Assembly: GCA_007133495.1 (NCBI GenBank)
Contig: SLMS01000120.1
Location: forward strand, 1-43,481
Source: Candidatus Sumerlaeota bacterium
Lineage (GTDB): Bacteria > Sumerlaeota > Sumerlaeia > SLMS01
Length of the DNA stretch: 43,481 nt
Reading direction: 5' to 3'
In this document: in pieces, positions 24,513 to 31,467 of the stretch
Position numbering within the stretch: the stretch's first letter is position 1
Layout of the letters: every line of letters begins with the position of its first letter
Notes under the pieces: model-generated
Seen by the model: only the letters and a program-made list of their open reading frames with translations
Databases searched by the model: none
Told to the model about the DNA's origin: nothing
Made by a program: the position numbers and the translations under genes

Positions 24513-25136
24513 ATGAAACACCTCACCCGCCGGGCTGTTGCCGGCACTGCCGCTCTGGCGCTTGGAGGATTCCTTGCCGCCGGTTGCGCCCATATTCCCG
24601 AGGACCTGGAGGGCACCGCCGCGGACCTTCGCGCCGAGGCGGCTCCGGGCCAGCAGGAGGCGGCCCAGCCAGCCCCCGCCGCTCCACAGCAGCAGCCCGC
24701 TGAGGAGGCGGAGACCTATCCGGACGTGACGAGCCCCGTCCGCGTCACTCTCGACGGTGTGCCCGAACTCGCCGTCGACCAGTGGGGCAACTACTGGAAC
24801 ACCGAGCGGCCGGTCTCCGCCGATCCCGAGTTCGTCCTGACGATGTCTCCCGAGCTGGGCGATTTCGAAATGCTCATTATCAACGTTCACGAAACAGACG
24901 ACGAGGGAGTGGAGGCCGGCCGTAGCTGGGCCATCACGGACTTCGGCGGCGAGCGGGTCCTTGCTCCGGACCGGACGGTCAACCTTGCCACCCCCGAAGG
25001 TGCTTCGATCATAGCTCCGGACGGTGGGGGGCTGGGCCGGGTGCCGCTTGAGTCCGGCGAGACCTACGTCGTGCTCTTCGTCGTCCGCGGCAGCGAAGAC
25101 AGCCACACCCACAAGGTGCGCTTCACCGTGCGTTGA
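24513..25136 (+). CDS. Outer-membrane or periplasmic lipoprotein, family not recognised
   Basis: The 207-residue protein has a type II signal peptide: basic start MKHLTRRAVAG, hydrophobic core and lipobox LAAGC with the lipidated Cys at residue 25. An Ala/Pro/Gln-rich linker (about 40-70) leads to a globular part with VRVTLDGVPELAVDQWGNYW and AITDFGGERVLAPDRT, without catalytic motifs. GAAAGGA precedes the ATG. The final 16 codons and stop recur at 26042-26095, where no gene precedes them. lspA, which would process it, lies 1.1 kb downstream. Confidence 0.85.
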   Translation: MKHLTRRAVAGTAALALGGFLAAGCAHIPEDLEGTAADLRAEAAPGQQEAAQPAPAAPQQQPAEEAETYPDVTSPVRVTLDGVPELAVDQWGNYWNTERPVSADPEFVLTMSPELGDFEMLIINVHETDDEGVEAGRSWAITDFGGERVLAPDRTVNLATPEGASIIAPDGGGLGRVPLESGETYVVLFVVRGSEDSHTHKVRFTVR

Positions 25137-25138
25137 GG
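25085..25138. repeat. 54-bp direct repeat, left copy (3' end of lipoprotein gene)
   Basis: It spans the codons for RGSEDSHTHKVRFTVR, the TGA stop and two further bases. The right copy at 26042-26095 differs at two positions. The copies are 957 bases apart and bracket the toxin-antitoxin pair. Confidence 0.9.
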
Positions 25139-25303
25139 GCCCATGGGGGAGAGCTTGCGGGGGGCATCCTCTGCGGGCGGTGCCTGGCTGGTCCCGCCGG
25201 AAGGCTTGCGGAGGCTGCATGTTGGCGTTGCCGCGGGGAGCCCCCGTGCGCATAACCCGGCATGGGGGCCCGCCCTCAGGAGGCCGATCGCGGAGGTTTA
25301 CCG

Positions 25304-25525
25304 ATGAGCAAGCACCCTGGTATCACGATAGAAGCTGGCAAGCGCGGCGGCCAGCCCACCGTCCGCGGGCTGCGGATTACCGTGGCGGACGTGCTCGGAT
25401 GGCTGGCCGCCGGCATGACGGAAGCCGAAATCCTGGAAGAGTACCCCGAACTGACCCGCGAGGACATCCGCGCCTGCCTGGCGTTTGCTGCCGATCGCGA
25501 ACGCCGTTCCATAACGATTGCGTGA
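25304..25525 (+). CDS. DUF433 antitoxin
   Basis: The 73-residue protein matches the DUF433 pattern GxPxxRGxRITVADVLGWLA, then AGMTEAEILEEYPELTREDI and RACLAFAADRE. This family forms a winged-helix-like fold and is usually the antitoxin partner of a PIN-like DUF5615 protein. GGAGG lies eight bases before the ATG. The stop is followed after one base by the toxin start, as expected for a two-gene toxin-antitoxin operon. Confidence 0.9.
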   Translation: MSKHPGITIEAGKRGGQPTVRGLRITVADVLGWLAAGMTEAEILEEYPELTREDIRACLAFAADRERRSITIA

Positions 25526-25526
25526 A

Positions 25527-25814
25527 ATGACGGCGCGGCTACTCTTCGACGAGAATCTCAGCGTGAGACTTGTCGAGCGTCTCAAGGACGTTTTTCCTGA
25601 CTCCGCACACGTCATGGAGTTGGGGCTTGCTCAATCGCTGGACTCCGATTTTGCCGACATGGCAGCGGTCCTTGGAGCACCCCCCAAGGTGCTATGGCTG
25701 AGATGCGGAAACAAGGCGACTTCTATTGTCGAAGAGCTGCTTCGACGACATGCTGAGTCTGTGCGTTCCTTTGCCGAGGACCCGGAGGCGCTCTGTCTTG
25801 AGCTCTACGCGTGA
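25527..25814 (+). CDS. DUF5615 PIN-like toxin with internal deletion
   Basis: The 95-residue product begins ARLLFDENLSVRLVERLKDV with the conserved acidic DEN, and ends with LGAPPKVLWLRCGNKATSIV and EELLRRHAESV, both typical. Between LGLAQSLD and SDFADM the family normally has about 22-25 more residues (an alpha helix, then a beta strand ending TKDSDF). They are missing here and the frame is kept. Full-length relatives are about 115-120 residues. The protein has probably lost part of its active site, leaving a weakened or inactive toxin (inference). Confidence 0.82.
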   Translation: MTARLLFDENLSVRLVERLKDVFPDSAHVMELGLAQSLDSDFADMAAVLGAPPKVLWLRCGNKATSIVEELLRRHAESVRSFAEDPEALCLELYA

Positions 25815-25848
25815 TGGAGGCGGGGGGCGAAGGTCTCACCCCGTCTTT

Positions 25849-25880
25849 CCTCCGTGTCTTCGTGTCTCAGTGGTTCAGTA
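25849..25880. repeat. Dispersed repeat remnant (CTCCGTGTCTTCGTGTCTC type)
   Basis: The phrase reads CCTCCGTGTCTTCGTGTCTC and continues AGTGGTTCA. Its reverse complement has the TGAACCACTGAGACACGAAG form that I have seen as a short, widespread intergenic repeat in unrelated environmental genomes. Only one copy occurs in this window. Confidence 0.45.
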
Positions 25881-26041
25881 TGCATCTATATGGCACTGTC
25901 TATCCAGTTGGGCGGTGAGGGCATCTGGCAGACAAGGTCCCCGCGTGCCGCCGTCCGCTGCCTTGCCACCTCCTGAGGCCCCAGCGTCCCTCCGGGCCGC
26001 GCACCAGGGGACTCACGGTAAGTCCGGGACTTCAATGCCAC

Positions 26042-26095
26042 CCGCGGCAGTGAGGACAGCCACACCCACAAGGTGCGCTTCACCGTGCGTTGAGG
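26042..26095. repeat. 54-bp direct repeat, right copy
   Basis: It reproduces the last 16 codons and stop of the lipoprotein gene with two substitutions. The bases upstream do not match the gene, so this is a stub and not a second gene. Confidence 0.9.
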
Positions 26096-26243
26096 ACGGG
26101 AACGAGCGGCCAGCGGCCACAGCGCGCCAAAAAGGGTGCATCGGCGAGCGGCCGGACGGACTGGCCGCCACGGTTCCGTTTGCCCTCCGGCCACCGGTGC
26201 AGGCAAACGCTCCCCACCTGCCGGAGAGTAACCCCAGTTTTCC

Positions 26244-26813
26244 ATGACCGAAGAGAAGAAAACGCCGGAAGACGAGGAACAAACATCCCCGCCGACACCC
26301 TCCGAGCGGCTGTCGTTCTGGCCCGTCAGCCTTGGCCTGTTCGTTTTCTGGCTCGTGGCGGACCAGTTGACCAAGTTGTGGGCCATCGCGGCGCTGCGGC
26401 CGGAATGGTGGGGGAGCGAGTTCGTCACGCGCGAGCAATGGGAGGCCATGCGCGTCATCGAGATCATCCCCGGCTTCCTGCAACTGCGCTACGCGGAGAA
26501 TCCCGGCGCGGCGTTCTCGCTGCTGGACGGGCACACGGGGCTGCTCACTGCCGTGAGTGTCGTCGCCTCCCTGGCCCTCATGATATACTGGTGGTTTCTG
26601 CCGCCAGCGGAAAAGTGGGCGCGCGGCGCCGTGGCGCTCATTCTGTCCGGCGCAGTGGGGAACCTCATAGACAGGGCCGGGCGCGGCGCAGTCGTGGACT
26701 TTATAGATGCCTATATCGGGCAGTACCACTGGCCGACGTTCAACGTCGCGGATTCGTGCATCGTCGTCGGTGCGGCGATCCTCGCCATCCGGTTCATCCA
26801 AGGCAAAATATAG
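26244..26813 (+). CDS. lspA: Lipoprotein signal peptidase (signal peptidase II)
   Basis: This aspartyl protease cleaves the signal peptide from diacylglyceryl-modified prolipoproteins in the inner membrane. The 189-residue protein has four hydrophobic segments. The catalytic Asp residues are in GNLIDRAGRGAVVDFID (Asp152) and FNVADSC (Asp170), 18 residues apart as in E. coli (Asp123/Asp141). Also conserved are ADQLTKLW and YAENPGAAFSLL. A 23-residue acidic N-terminal extension is unusual. The stop codon TAG lies inside a TATAGAC heptamer. It converges on tgt with a small hairpin between. Confidence 0.96.
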   Translation: MTEEKKTPEDEEQTSPPTPSERLSFWPVSLGLFVFWLVADQLTKLWAIAALRPEWWGSEFVTREQWEAMRVIEIIPGFLQLRYAENPGAAFSLLDGHTGLLTAVSVVASLALMIYWWFLPPAEKWARGAVALILSGAVGNLIDRAGRGAVVDFIDAYIGQYHWPTFNVADSCIVVGAAILAIRFIQGKI

Positions 26814-26817
26814 ACGG

Positions 26818-26833
26818 CGGAGGAGCGCCTCCG
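26818..26833. terminator. Hairpin between converging lspA and tgt
   Basis: CGGAGG (26818-26823), loop AGCG and CCTCCG (26828-26833) form a six-base GC stem between two converging stops. No T-run follows on either strand, so it may be only a weak bidirectional terminator. Confidence 0.35.
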
Positions 26834-26841
26834 GCCCGGGA

Positions 26842-27984
26842 TTACCGGTCCGCGGCCGGTTCCGCGGGCAGGTCTGTGTAGACTGAAAAGAACCGCGCCT
26901 TGTACCCCTCCCATTTCCCGGCCGCAAGCGCCTCGTGCATCTCCTCGCACTGGCGGAGCAGCACCCGCAGGTTGTGCAGCGTGCACAGCGTTCCCCCAAG
27001 GTGCTCTCCGCACTGCTGCAGATGATGCAGGTAGCCGCGCGAGAAGCCGCCCACGCACGCCGGGCAGTCGCACCCCTCCTGAATTGGCAGCGGGTCTTCC
27101 CTGAAGCGGCTGTTGCGCAGGTTCAGGACTCCACCGGGGACGAACACTCGGGCGTGGCGCGCGTTGCGCGTCGGCAGAACGCAGTCGAACATATCCGCCC
27201 CACGGTCCACCGCCCAGACAAGGTCCTCCGGCGTGCCTATGCCCATCATGTAGCGCGGCCGGTCCTCCGGCAGCTCGGCCACCGACGCCTCCAGCATTCG
27301 ATACGTCAGCGCCCGCTCTTCCCCCACCGAAAGCCCCCCCACGGCGTAGGCCGCCGTGTGCGGTGCCAGGGCCACCGTCCGGCGCGCCGACTCCCCCCGC
27401 AGGGCGCTGTCCATCCCGCCCTGCACGATCGGCAGCAGGCTCTGGTGCGGTTGCATTTCGACCGACAGACAACGCTCCAGCCAGCGCAGAGTGCGCTCGG
27501 TGCTTTCGCGCAGTGCGCTGCCTTCCATCTCCGCCGGAGGGCACTCGTCGAAGGCCATGGCGAAGTCGGGTCCGAGCGCCCGCTGGATTTCCATCGCCTT
27601 CTCGGGAGAGAGAAAACACTTCGCCCCGTCCACAGGGGAGCGGAATGCCACGCCCTCTTCGGTAAGTGAACGTATATCCGTGAGCGAAAATACCTGATAG
27701 CCGCCCGAGTCCGTCAGGATCGGCCCGTCATAACGCATGAACCCGTGCAGGCCGCCGAGCCGCTCCACTGTCTCCTCCCCCGGCCGCAGGTGCAGGTGAA
27801 ACGTGTTGGCGAGAATGATCTGTGAGCCAATGGAGCGCAGTTGCGAGGGAAGTACACCTTTCACCGCCGCGCGTGTCCCCACGGGCATGAAACACGGCGT
27901 GCGCACGGTGCCGCGGCCGGTCTGCCACTCGCCGGCGCGGGCCTGCCCGCAGGCGGCGCGGATGTGAAACTGGGGTCTGGTCAT
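26842..27984 (-). CDS. tgt: Queuine tRNA-guanine transglycosylase
   Basis: It exchanges the wobble guanine of GUN-anticodon tRNAs for preQ1 on the way to queuosine. The catalytic Asp pair is in ILTDSGGYQVFSL and MFDCVLPTRNARH. The zinc site is GCDCPACVGGFSRGYLHH with the expected three Cys and a His. SPVDGAKCFLSPEKAMEIQ and VGGLSVGE are also typical. I chose the ATG at 27984 (380 aa); an ATG nine bases upstream (27993), with GGAG close by, is equally possible. The in-frame region further upstream is not conserved. No other queuosine gene is present. Confidence 0.96.
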   Translation of the reverse strand: MTRPQFHIRAACGQARAGEWQTGRGTVRTPCFMPVGTRAAVKGVLPSQLRSIGSQIILANTFHLHLRPGEETVERLGGLHGFMRYDGPILTDSGGYQVFSLTDIRSLTEEGVAFRSPVDGAKCFLSPEKAMEIQRALGPDFAMAFDECPPAEMEGSALRESTERTLRWLERCLSVEMQPHQSLLPIVQGGMDSALRGESARRTVALAPHTAAYAVGGLSVGEERALTYRMLEASVAELPEDRPRYMMGIGTPEDLVWAVDRGADMFDCVLPTRNARHARVFVPGGVLNLRNSRFREDPLPIQEGCDCPACVGGFSRGYLHHLQQCGEHLGGTLCTLHNLRVLLRQCEEMHEALAAGKWEGYKARFFSVYTDLPAEPAADR

Positions 27985-28111
27985 GGTTTCCATGTACTCC
28001 CGGTGTGCTGGGTAGGTGCCCGGCCCCGGCGGGGCCATCGAAAACCCCTTGCGCGGCACGCTTTACCTGCATAGGGGGGAAACATGTGTTTGTGAAGCCG
28101 GAGCGAACTGG

Positions 28112-29029
28112 ATGGACCGGGGTTTGGAAATGAAGGTGTTGATAGTGGACGACGACCCTGGCGTTGGCCTGCTCCTCGATACGCTGGTGCGTGACTCGGG
28201 GCACGAGCCGCTTCGGGCCACAGACGGGGAGGAGGGATTCCGCGTTTTCCGGGCCGAATCGCCGGACCTCGTCCTCTCTGATATCTCCATGCCCCGGCAC
28301 GACGGGCTCCACCTTCTCGAGCAGGTGCGCAGCGTCGACAGCGAGGCGGTCTTCGTCGTCATGACCGGCATCGGTTCCGAGCAACTCGCCACAAGGGCGC
28401 TCGAACTGCGTGCCAACAACTACCTCCGCAAGCCCGTGGAGCTGAAGGTCCTCCGCGGCCTGCTGGACAAGTACGCCCGCCTTCAGGAGCGCCGGCGCAT
28501 AAGCGAGGAGGTAAAGCGCCTGGCCGTCGAGAAGGAAATCCGGATCGAACTGCCCAACCGGCTGGAGCTTATCCCCGAGGTCGTGAGTCTGCTGCTGTCG
28601 GAGGTTGCCCACCTGTTCCGGCGGGAGGAGTTGCTCGATCTGCAGCTTGGTCTATACGAGCTGATCGTCAACGCGGTGGAGCATGGCAACCTCGGGATCG
28701 GGTTTGAGGAAAAACGTTCCCTGCTCGCGGTCTCCCCGCAGGAGTGGACCTCCAGCATCGAACGGCGCGCGAAGGAGGAGCGCTACCGCACCCGCAAGGT
28801 CCGGGTGGGTTTCAGGCAGGAAGACGGGCGGTGTGAATGGGTGATAGAGGACATGGGCGAGGGGTTCGACCCCGAGGCCGTCCCGGCCTGTTTTGGCGAG
28901 GGGATCGAGGAGCTTTCCGGGCGCGGGATTTTCCTCGCCCAGCTTCAGTTCGACGAACTCGAATTTCTGGACAAGGGGAACCGCGTCCGGGCGGTGAAAT
29001 ATACTTCGCCTGCAAACCCGCAAGCCTGA
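28112..29029 (+). CDS. Response regulator fused to RsbW-like anti-sigma ATPase domain
   Basis: The protein is 305 residues from ATG 28112 (GGAG eight bases upstream; an ATG at 28130 is the alternative). The receiver domain has VLIVDDDPGVG, LVLSDISMPRHDG with the phosphoacceptor Asp, the MTG Thr position and NNYLRKPVELK. After a helical linker, the HATPase_c domain of the RsbW/SpoIIAB type has QLGLYELIVNAVEHGNLGIG (N box) and IEDMGEGFDP then GRGIFLAQ (G boxes). There is no HisKA domain. RsbW-type kinases phosphorylate STAS proteins or bind sigma factors, here under control of the receiver. It may work with the SpoIIE phosphatase at 23.3 kb or the kinase at 9.9 kb (inference). Confidence 0.85.
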   Translation: MDRGLEMKVLIVDDDPGVGLLLDTLVRDSGHEPLRATDGEEGFRVFRAESPDLVLSDISMPRHDGLHLLEQVRSVDSEAVFVVMTGIGSEQLATRALELRANNYLRKPVELKVLRGLLDKYARLQERRRISEEVKRLAVEKEIRIELPNRLELIPEVVSLLLSEVAHLFRREELLDLQLGLYELIVNAVEHGNLGIGFEEKRSLLAVSPQEWTSSIERRAKEERYRTRKVRVGFRQEDGRCEWVIEDMGEGFDPEAVPACFGEGIEELSGRGIFLAQLQFDELEFLDKGNRVRAVKYTSPANPQA

Positions 29030-29117
29030 CCGCCTTCGTCTATACGGTCCTGGTTCACCCGCCGCGAGCCCCCGCGCAGCTCCCGCGGCAAATTCCATCA
29101 CGCACGGCAGCGGCGAT

Positions 29118-30182
29118 ATGACGAGAAAACACCTCGCGGATATACACGTGCCCCCCGTGGGAACAATTCTGCCGGAGGAGGTGGGCCGCTTTCTGGGCGC
29201 TCTTCCGGTGGAGGGCCGCGGCGAGGTGCGGGAGATCGGCCGCTCGCGCGAAGGCAGGCCGCTCCACGCGCTCCGTCTCGGCAGCGGCGCGGTTCGTGTC
29301 TCCATCGTGGCGGGAGCCCATGCGGACGAGCCCGGCGGGCCGCTCGGGGCGCTCGCGCTTGCCCAGTGGCTCCTTGAACCCGCACAGGCCGATTTGCTGG
29401 AGCATACCTCCTGGGCCATCTGCCCCAACGTCAATCCGGATGGGACGGTCCGCAATGAAGCCTGGCTCGACGTGCTGCCCCGGCTCGAAGAGTACGCCCT
29501 GCACGCCGCGCGCGAACTGCCCGGCGATGATGTGGAGTTCAACTATCCCCCCGCCGGTCCTGAAGGGCAGGAACCTCGGCCGGAAAACCGCGCGGTGGCC
29601 CGTTTCCTGGAGGGCTTTGGCCCTGTCAGCCTGCACGCGTCACTCCATGGCATGGCTTTCGGCTTCGGGGCCTGGTGGCTGATCGAGGAGAGCTGGGTGG
29701 ACCGCACGGCGCCACTCCGTCGCCGCCTGCGCCGGCTGTTCGAGCAGGCCGGCTGGGGGCTCCACGACATGGACCGCCGCGGCGAGAAGGGTTTCCACCG
29801 TATCGAGGAGGGCTTCTGCACCACGCCCTCCGCCCGTGCCATGCGCGAGCATTTCCAATCCACGGGCGAGCCGGAGACCGCGGCACTTTTCCTCCCATCG
29901 AGCATGGAGTTCGCCCAAAGCCTCGGCGGCGATCCGCTCTGCATGGTGAGCGAGCTGCCGATTTTCCTGATCGACCGCAAGGACGCGGACCCAACCGCTG
30001 CGTGGGAGGAGTTCCGCGCCGCCTCGCGTGCCGCGCGCGAGCAGCTCATCATGTCCGGCGACGATGCAGCGCTGCGGGAGGCCGCCCGCCGCTGGAACCC
30101 GCGGCCTGTGGCCCTGGACCACCACGCACGAACGCTTGTTGCCGGCGTGGCCGAAGCGGCGAAATTCTTGCTCCCGCGCTGA
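29118..30182 (+). CDS. M14-family zinc carboxypeptidase-like protein
   Basis: The 354-residue protein has the HxxE zinc motif in SIVAGAHADEPGGP (His68, Glu71), the NVNPDGTVRNE segment (substrate-binding Asn-Pro-Asp-Gly), a later His in SLHASLHGMAFG as third metal ligand and a candidate catalytic Glu in MVSELPIF. No signal peptide is seen, so it is cytoplasmic or leaderless; related enzymes act on peptidoglycan-derived or small peptides. It starts 88 bases after the response regulator, with a GTCTATAC copy between, and is followed by rhodanese and larC genes on the same strand. Confidence 0.82.
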   Translation: MTRKHLADIHVPPVGTILPEEVGRFLGALPVEGRGEVREIGRSREGRPLHALRLGSGAVRVSIVAGAHADEPGGPLGALALAQWLLEPAQADLLEHTSWAICPNVNPDGTVRNEAWLDVLPRLEEYALHAARELPGDDVEFNYPPAGPEGQEPRPENRAVARFLEGFGPVSLHASLHGMAFGFGAWWLIEESWVDRTAPLRRRLRRLFEQAGWGLHDMDRRGEKGFHRIEEGFCTTPSARAMREHFQSTGEPETAALFLPSSMEFAQSLGGDPLCMVSELPIFLIDRKDADPTAAWEEFRAASRAAREQLIMSGDDAALREAARRWNPRPVALDHHARTLVAGVAEAAKFLLPR

Positions 30183-30234
30183 TCCGGCCGTTTCCTCGCC
30201 GAAACGGGACACCACACACCGGAGTGGATAGTCA

Positions 30235-30573
30235 GTGAACGAGAAAAACGTGCAGGACTGTACCCCCGAAGAACTCAAGGAGCGCTTGGACAACGGCGAC
30301 CGGCCCGTGCTGCTCGACGTGCGCGAGGACGACGAAGTCGCCATCTGTGCGCTGCCCGGCGCCGTTCATGTCCCGATGGGGGACGTCCCCTCCCGCCTTA
30401 CCGAACTTGAAAAACATGCAGAGGACGAGGTCGTGGTCTATTGCCACCACGGAATCCGTTCCGCCTCGGTGCGCGATTTCCTGCGCAAACACGGCTTCGA
30501 GCACGTCCGGAACCTGAGCGGCGGCATCGAGGCGTACTCCGTCCGCTGCGACCCGCAGGTCCCCCGTTACTGA
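30235..30573 (+). CDS. Rhodanese-domain sulfurtransferase
   Basis: A single-domain rhodanese of 112 residues with VLLDVREDDE, CALPGAVHVP and the active loop YCHHGIRS (Cys70). The six-residue loop predicts sulfur-transfer rather than phosphatase activity. The start is GTG at 30235, with GGAG ten bases upstream. It lies 33 bases before larC. Because LarC acts on a sulfur-containing nickel cofactor, the pairing may be functional (inference), although stand-alone rhodaneses occur in many contexts. Confidence 0.9.
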   Translation: MNEKNVQDCTPEELKERLDNGDRPVLLDVREDDEVAICALPGAVHVPMGDVPSRLTELEKHAEDEVVVYCHHGIRSASVRDFLRKHGFEHVRNLSGGIEAYSVRCDPQVPRY

Positions 30574-30606
30574 ATCACCATTGAAGCCACCCTCCTGGAG
30601 AGACGC

Positions 30607-31467
30607 ATGACATCCACCCACGCCCCGGCGCACACCCACGAGCACAGCCACACGCACGAACCCGTTCCGCAATCCAGACGGGTTACGATTCTTTACGTGG
30701 ATCCGGTGGCGGGTGCCTCGGGGGATATGTTCCTCGGGGCGCTTGTGGACCTCGGGGTGGACTTCGAGGAGCTTCGCGAAGGACTCAGGGCGCTCCGCGT
30801 GCCGGGCTTCGACTTGCGGCAGCACGCCACAAAGCGCCACACGATCGCCGCCACGAAGGTGGATGTCGTGGTGGAGGATGTGGAACATCCGCACCGCCAT
30901 GTGGGGGATTTGCTGGCGATTGTGGAGGCGGCGGACCTGCCCGGCCGCGTCAAGGAACGGAGCCGGCGCGTGCTGACGCTGCTGGCCGAAGCGGAATCGC
31001 GCGCCCACCGCATGTCCGTGGAAAAGGTCCACCTGCACGAGGTGGGCGGGCTGGACTGCCTTGTGGACGTGGTGGGGACGTGCCTCGGGCTGGAACTGCT
31101 GGGCATGGACCGTCTATACAGCGGCCCGGCGGCGCTCGGCACGGGCCATGTCTCCTGCGCGCACGGCCGGATGCCCGTGCCGGCGCCGGGCACGCTCGCC
31201 ATTTTGCACGGCTTCCCTGTCCGCAAGACCACCTTCGAGGGCGAGATGACCACCCCTACCGGGGCGGCGCTTCTGGCAGGATTGTGCACCGGCGTGCTGA
31301 CGCCGTTTACGATGATTCCGAAGCGGACCGGTTACGGCGCCGGCACAAAGGACAAGCAGGCGCTCGCGAACATGCTCCGCATCGTGGTGGCGGAAACGGA
31401 AACGCGGTTTCTACCTGCTGAGGAGCAGGCGGGGCACTCCCAACACCACCATCATCACCATCACTGA
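30607..31467 (+). CDS. larC: LarC-type nickel-insertion protein, N-terminal domain only, with His-rich ends
   Basis: LarC inserts nickel into the pyridinium bisthiocarboxylate nucleotide cofactor of lactate racemase and related enzymes. The 286-residue product matches the LarC1 part: YVDPVAGASGDMFLGALVDL, then KVHLHEVGGLDCLVDVVGTC, GHVSCAHGRMPVPAPG and EMTTPTGAALLAGL. The N-terminus (HAPAHTHEHSHTHEP) and the end (GHSQHHHHHHH) are His-rich and could store nickel. Full LarC is about 400 residues; the C-terminal CTP-binding domain (LarC2) is absent and no frameshifted continuation exists, because a convergent gene begins seven bases before its stop. GGAGAG precedes the ATG. larB and larE are not in the window. 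Confidence 0.85.
   Translation: MTSTHAPAHTHEHSHTHEPVPQSRRVTILYVDPVAGASGDMFLGALVDLGVDFEELREGLRALRVPGFDLRQHATKRHTIAATKVDVVVEDVEHPHRHVGDLLAIVEAADLPGRVKERSRRVLTLLAEAESRAHRMSVEKVHLHEVGGLDCLVDVVGTCLGLELLGMDRLYSGPAALGTGHVSCAHGRMPVPAPGTLAILHGFPVRKTTFEGEMTTPTGAALLAGLCTGVLTPFTMIPKRTGYGAGTKDKQALANMLRIVVAETETRFLPAEEQAGHSQHHHHHHH

Larger units (their letters stand above)
25815..26243. other. 429-base gene-free stretch with repeat remnants
   Basis: No credible coding frame. It contains a CTCCGTGTCTTCGTGTCTC dispersed-repeat remnant (25849-25880), a TCTATA at 25884-25889, and the right copy of the 54-bp repeat. The remaining bases before lspA (26096-26243) are GC-rich with no clear promoter. Confidence 0.5.

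Noticed and set aside
26711-27619. 302-codon minus-strand frame overlapping tgt
   Set aside because: Gly/Arg/Ala-rich shadow in another frame of the tgt gene.
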